A DNA stretch of 5,126 nucleotides, from the NCBI GenBank assembly GCA_024698845.1, contig JAILQR010000006.1, forward strand, positions 1-5,126, given 5' to 3'. A program made the position numbers and the translations under genes. Below the pieces are notes generated by a model. That model was not told the origin of the DNA. It saw nothing but the letters and a program-made list of their open reading frames with translations, and searched no databases. The stretch comes from Bacilli bacterium. Its GTDB lineage: Bacteria > Bacillota_I > Bacilli_A > RF39 > UBA660. Shown one piece after another: positions 5,121 to 5,126 of the stretch (the stretch's first letter is position 1; every line of letters begins with the position of its first letter).

Positions 5121-5126
5121 ATGCCT
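5121..5126 (+). CDS. Start of a gene cut off by the window end (product unknown)
   Basis: Only two codons, ATG CCT (Met-Pro), are visible. A strong ribosome binding site AGGAGG (5108-5113) lies seven bases upstream and a promoter lies just before it, so a real + strand gene very probably begins here. Two residues say nothing about its function. Confidence 0.7.

Noticed and set aside
1..5126. Use of the Mycoplasma genetic code (TGA as Trp)
   Set aside because: Both Trp codons (in the phosphoesterase and in L20) are TGG and no gene reads through TGA. With only two Trp codons this is not proof, but nothing calls for code 4.
1..5126. Mobile element, CRISPR, defence or other accessory system
   Set aside because: No transposase, integrase, long inverted or spaced direct repeats, or compositional break was seen. 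All recognisable genes except the phosphoesterase are core housekeeping genes.

Overview
The window is chromosomal housekeeping DNA from a very AT-rich, low-GC Gram-positive-type bacterium. The likely source is a Bacilli or Mycoplasmatota relative with a reduced, compact genome. Evidence for this is the codon bias toward A/T-ending codons, strong AAGGAGG-type Shine-Dalgarno sites, sigma-A promoters with 17-base spacers, and Bacillus-like IF3, L35, L20 and FtsZ proteins. Both Trp codons seen are TGG, every stop is TAA or TAG, and no TGA is read through. Nothing therefore supports the Mycoplasma code, although two Trp codons are too few to exclude it. All genes lie on the + strand, and there is no sign of mobile DNA, CRISPR, tRNA or rRNA.

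Layout: (1) Bases 1-33 are the terminator of a gene outside the window. (2) A promoter at 35-63 drives a calcineurin-like metallophosphoesterase gene (95-1084) of unknown role. (3) A consensus promoter (1092-1120) starts the infC-rpmI-rplT operon (IF3, L35, L20). Its roughly 130-base leader is built as a transcription attenuator, consistent with the L20-controlled leader known from Bacillus. The leader also contains a possible nine-codon upstream ORF. infC appears to start at AUA, the kind of non-AUG start used for IF3 self-control. L20 carries an additional C-terminal SAP/Rho-N-like domain. (4) After a terminator (2611-2641), a second promoter (2649-2677) drives ftsA-ftsZ, which encode the membrane anchor and the tubulin-like polymer of the division ring. 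The pair ends in a strong terminator (5024-5056). (5) A further promoter and ribosome binding site (5065-5113) lead into a gene of which only two codons (Met-Pro) are visible.

The genes form three or four short transcription units with very small gaps. The translation operon is probably self-regulated at two levels: transcription attenuation by L20 and start-codon discrimination by IF3. ftsA and ftsZ have been separated from the usual wall-synthesis (dcw) neighbours and have their own promoter and terminator. The features most worth a second look are the leader with its candidate uORF, the AUA start, the L20 fusion, the altered metal-binding motif of the phosphoesterase, and the divergent ATP-binding motif of FtsA.
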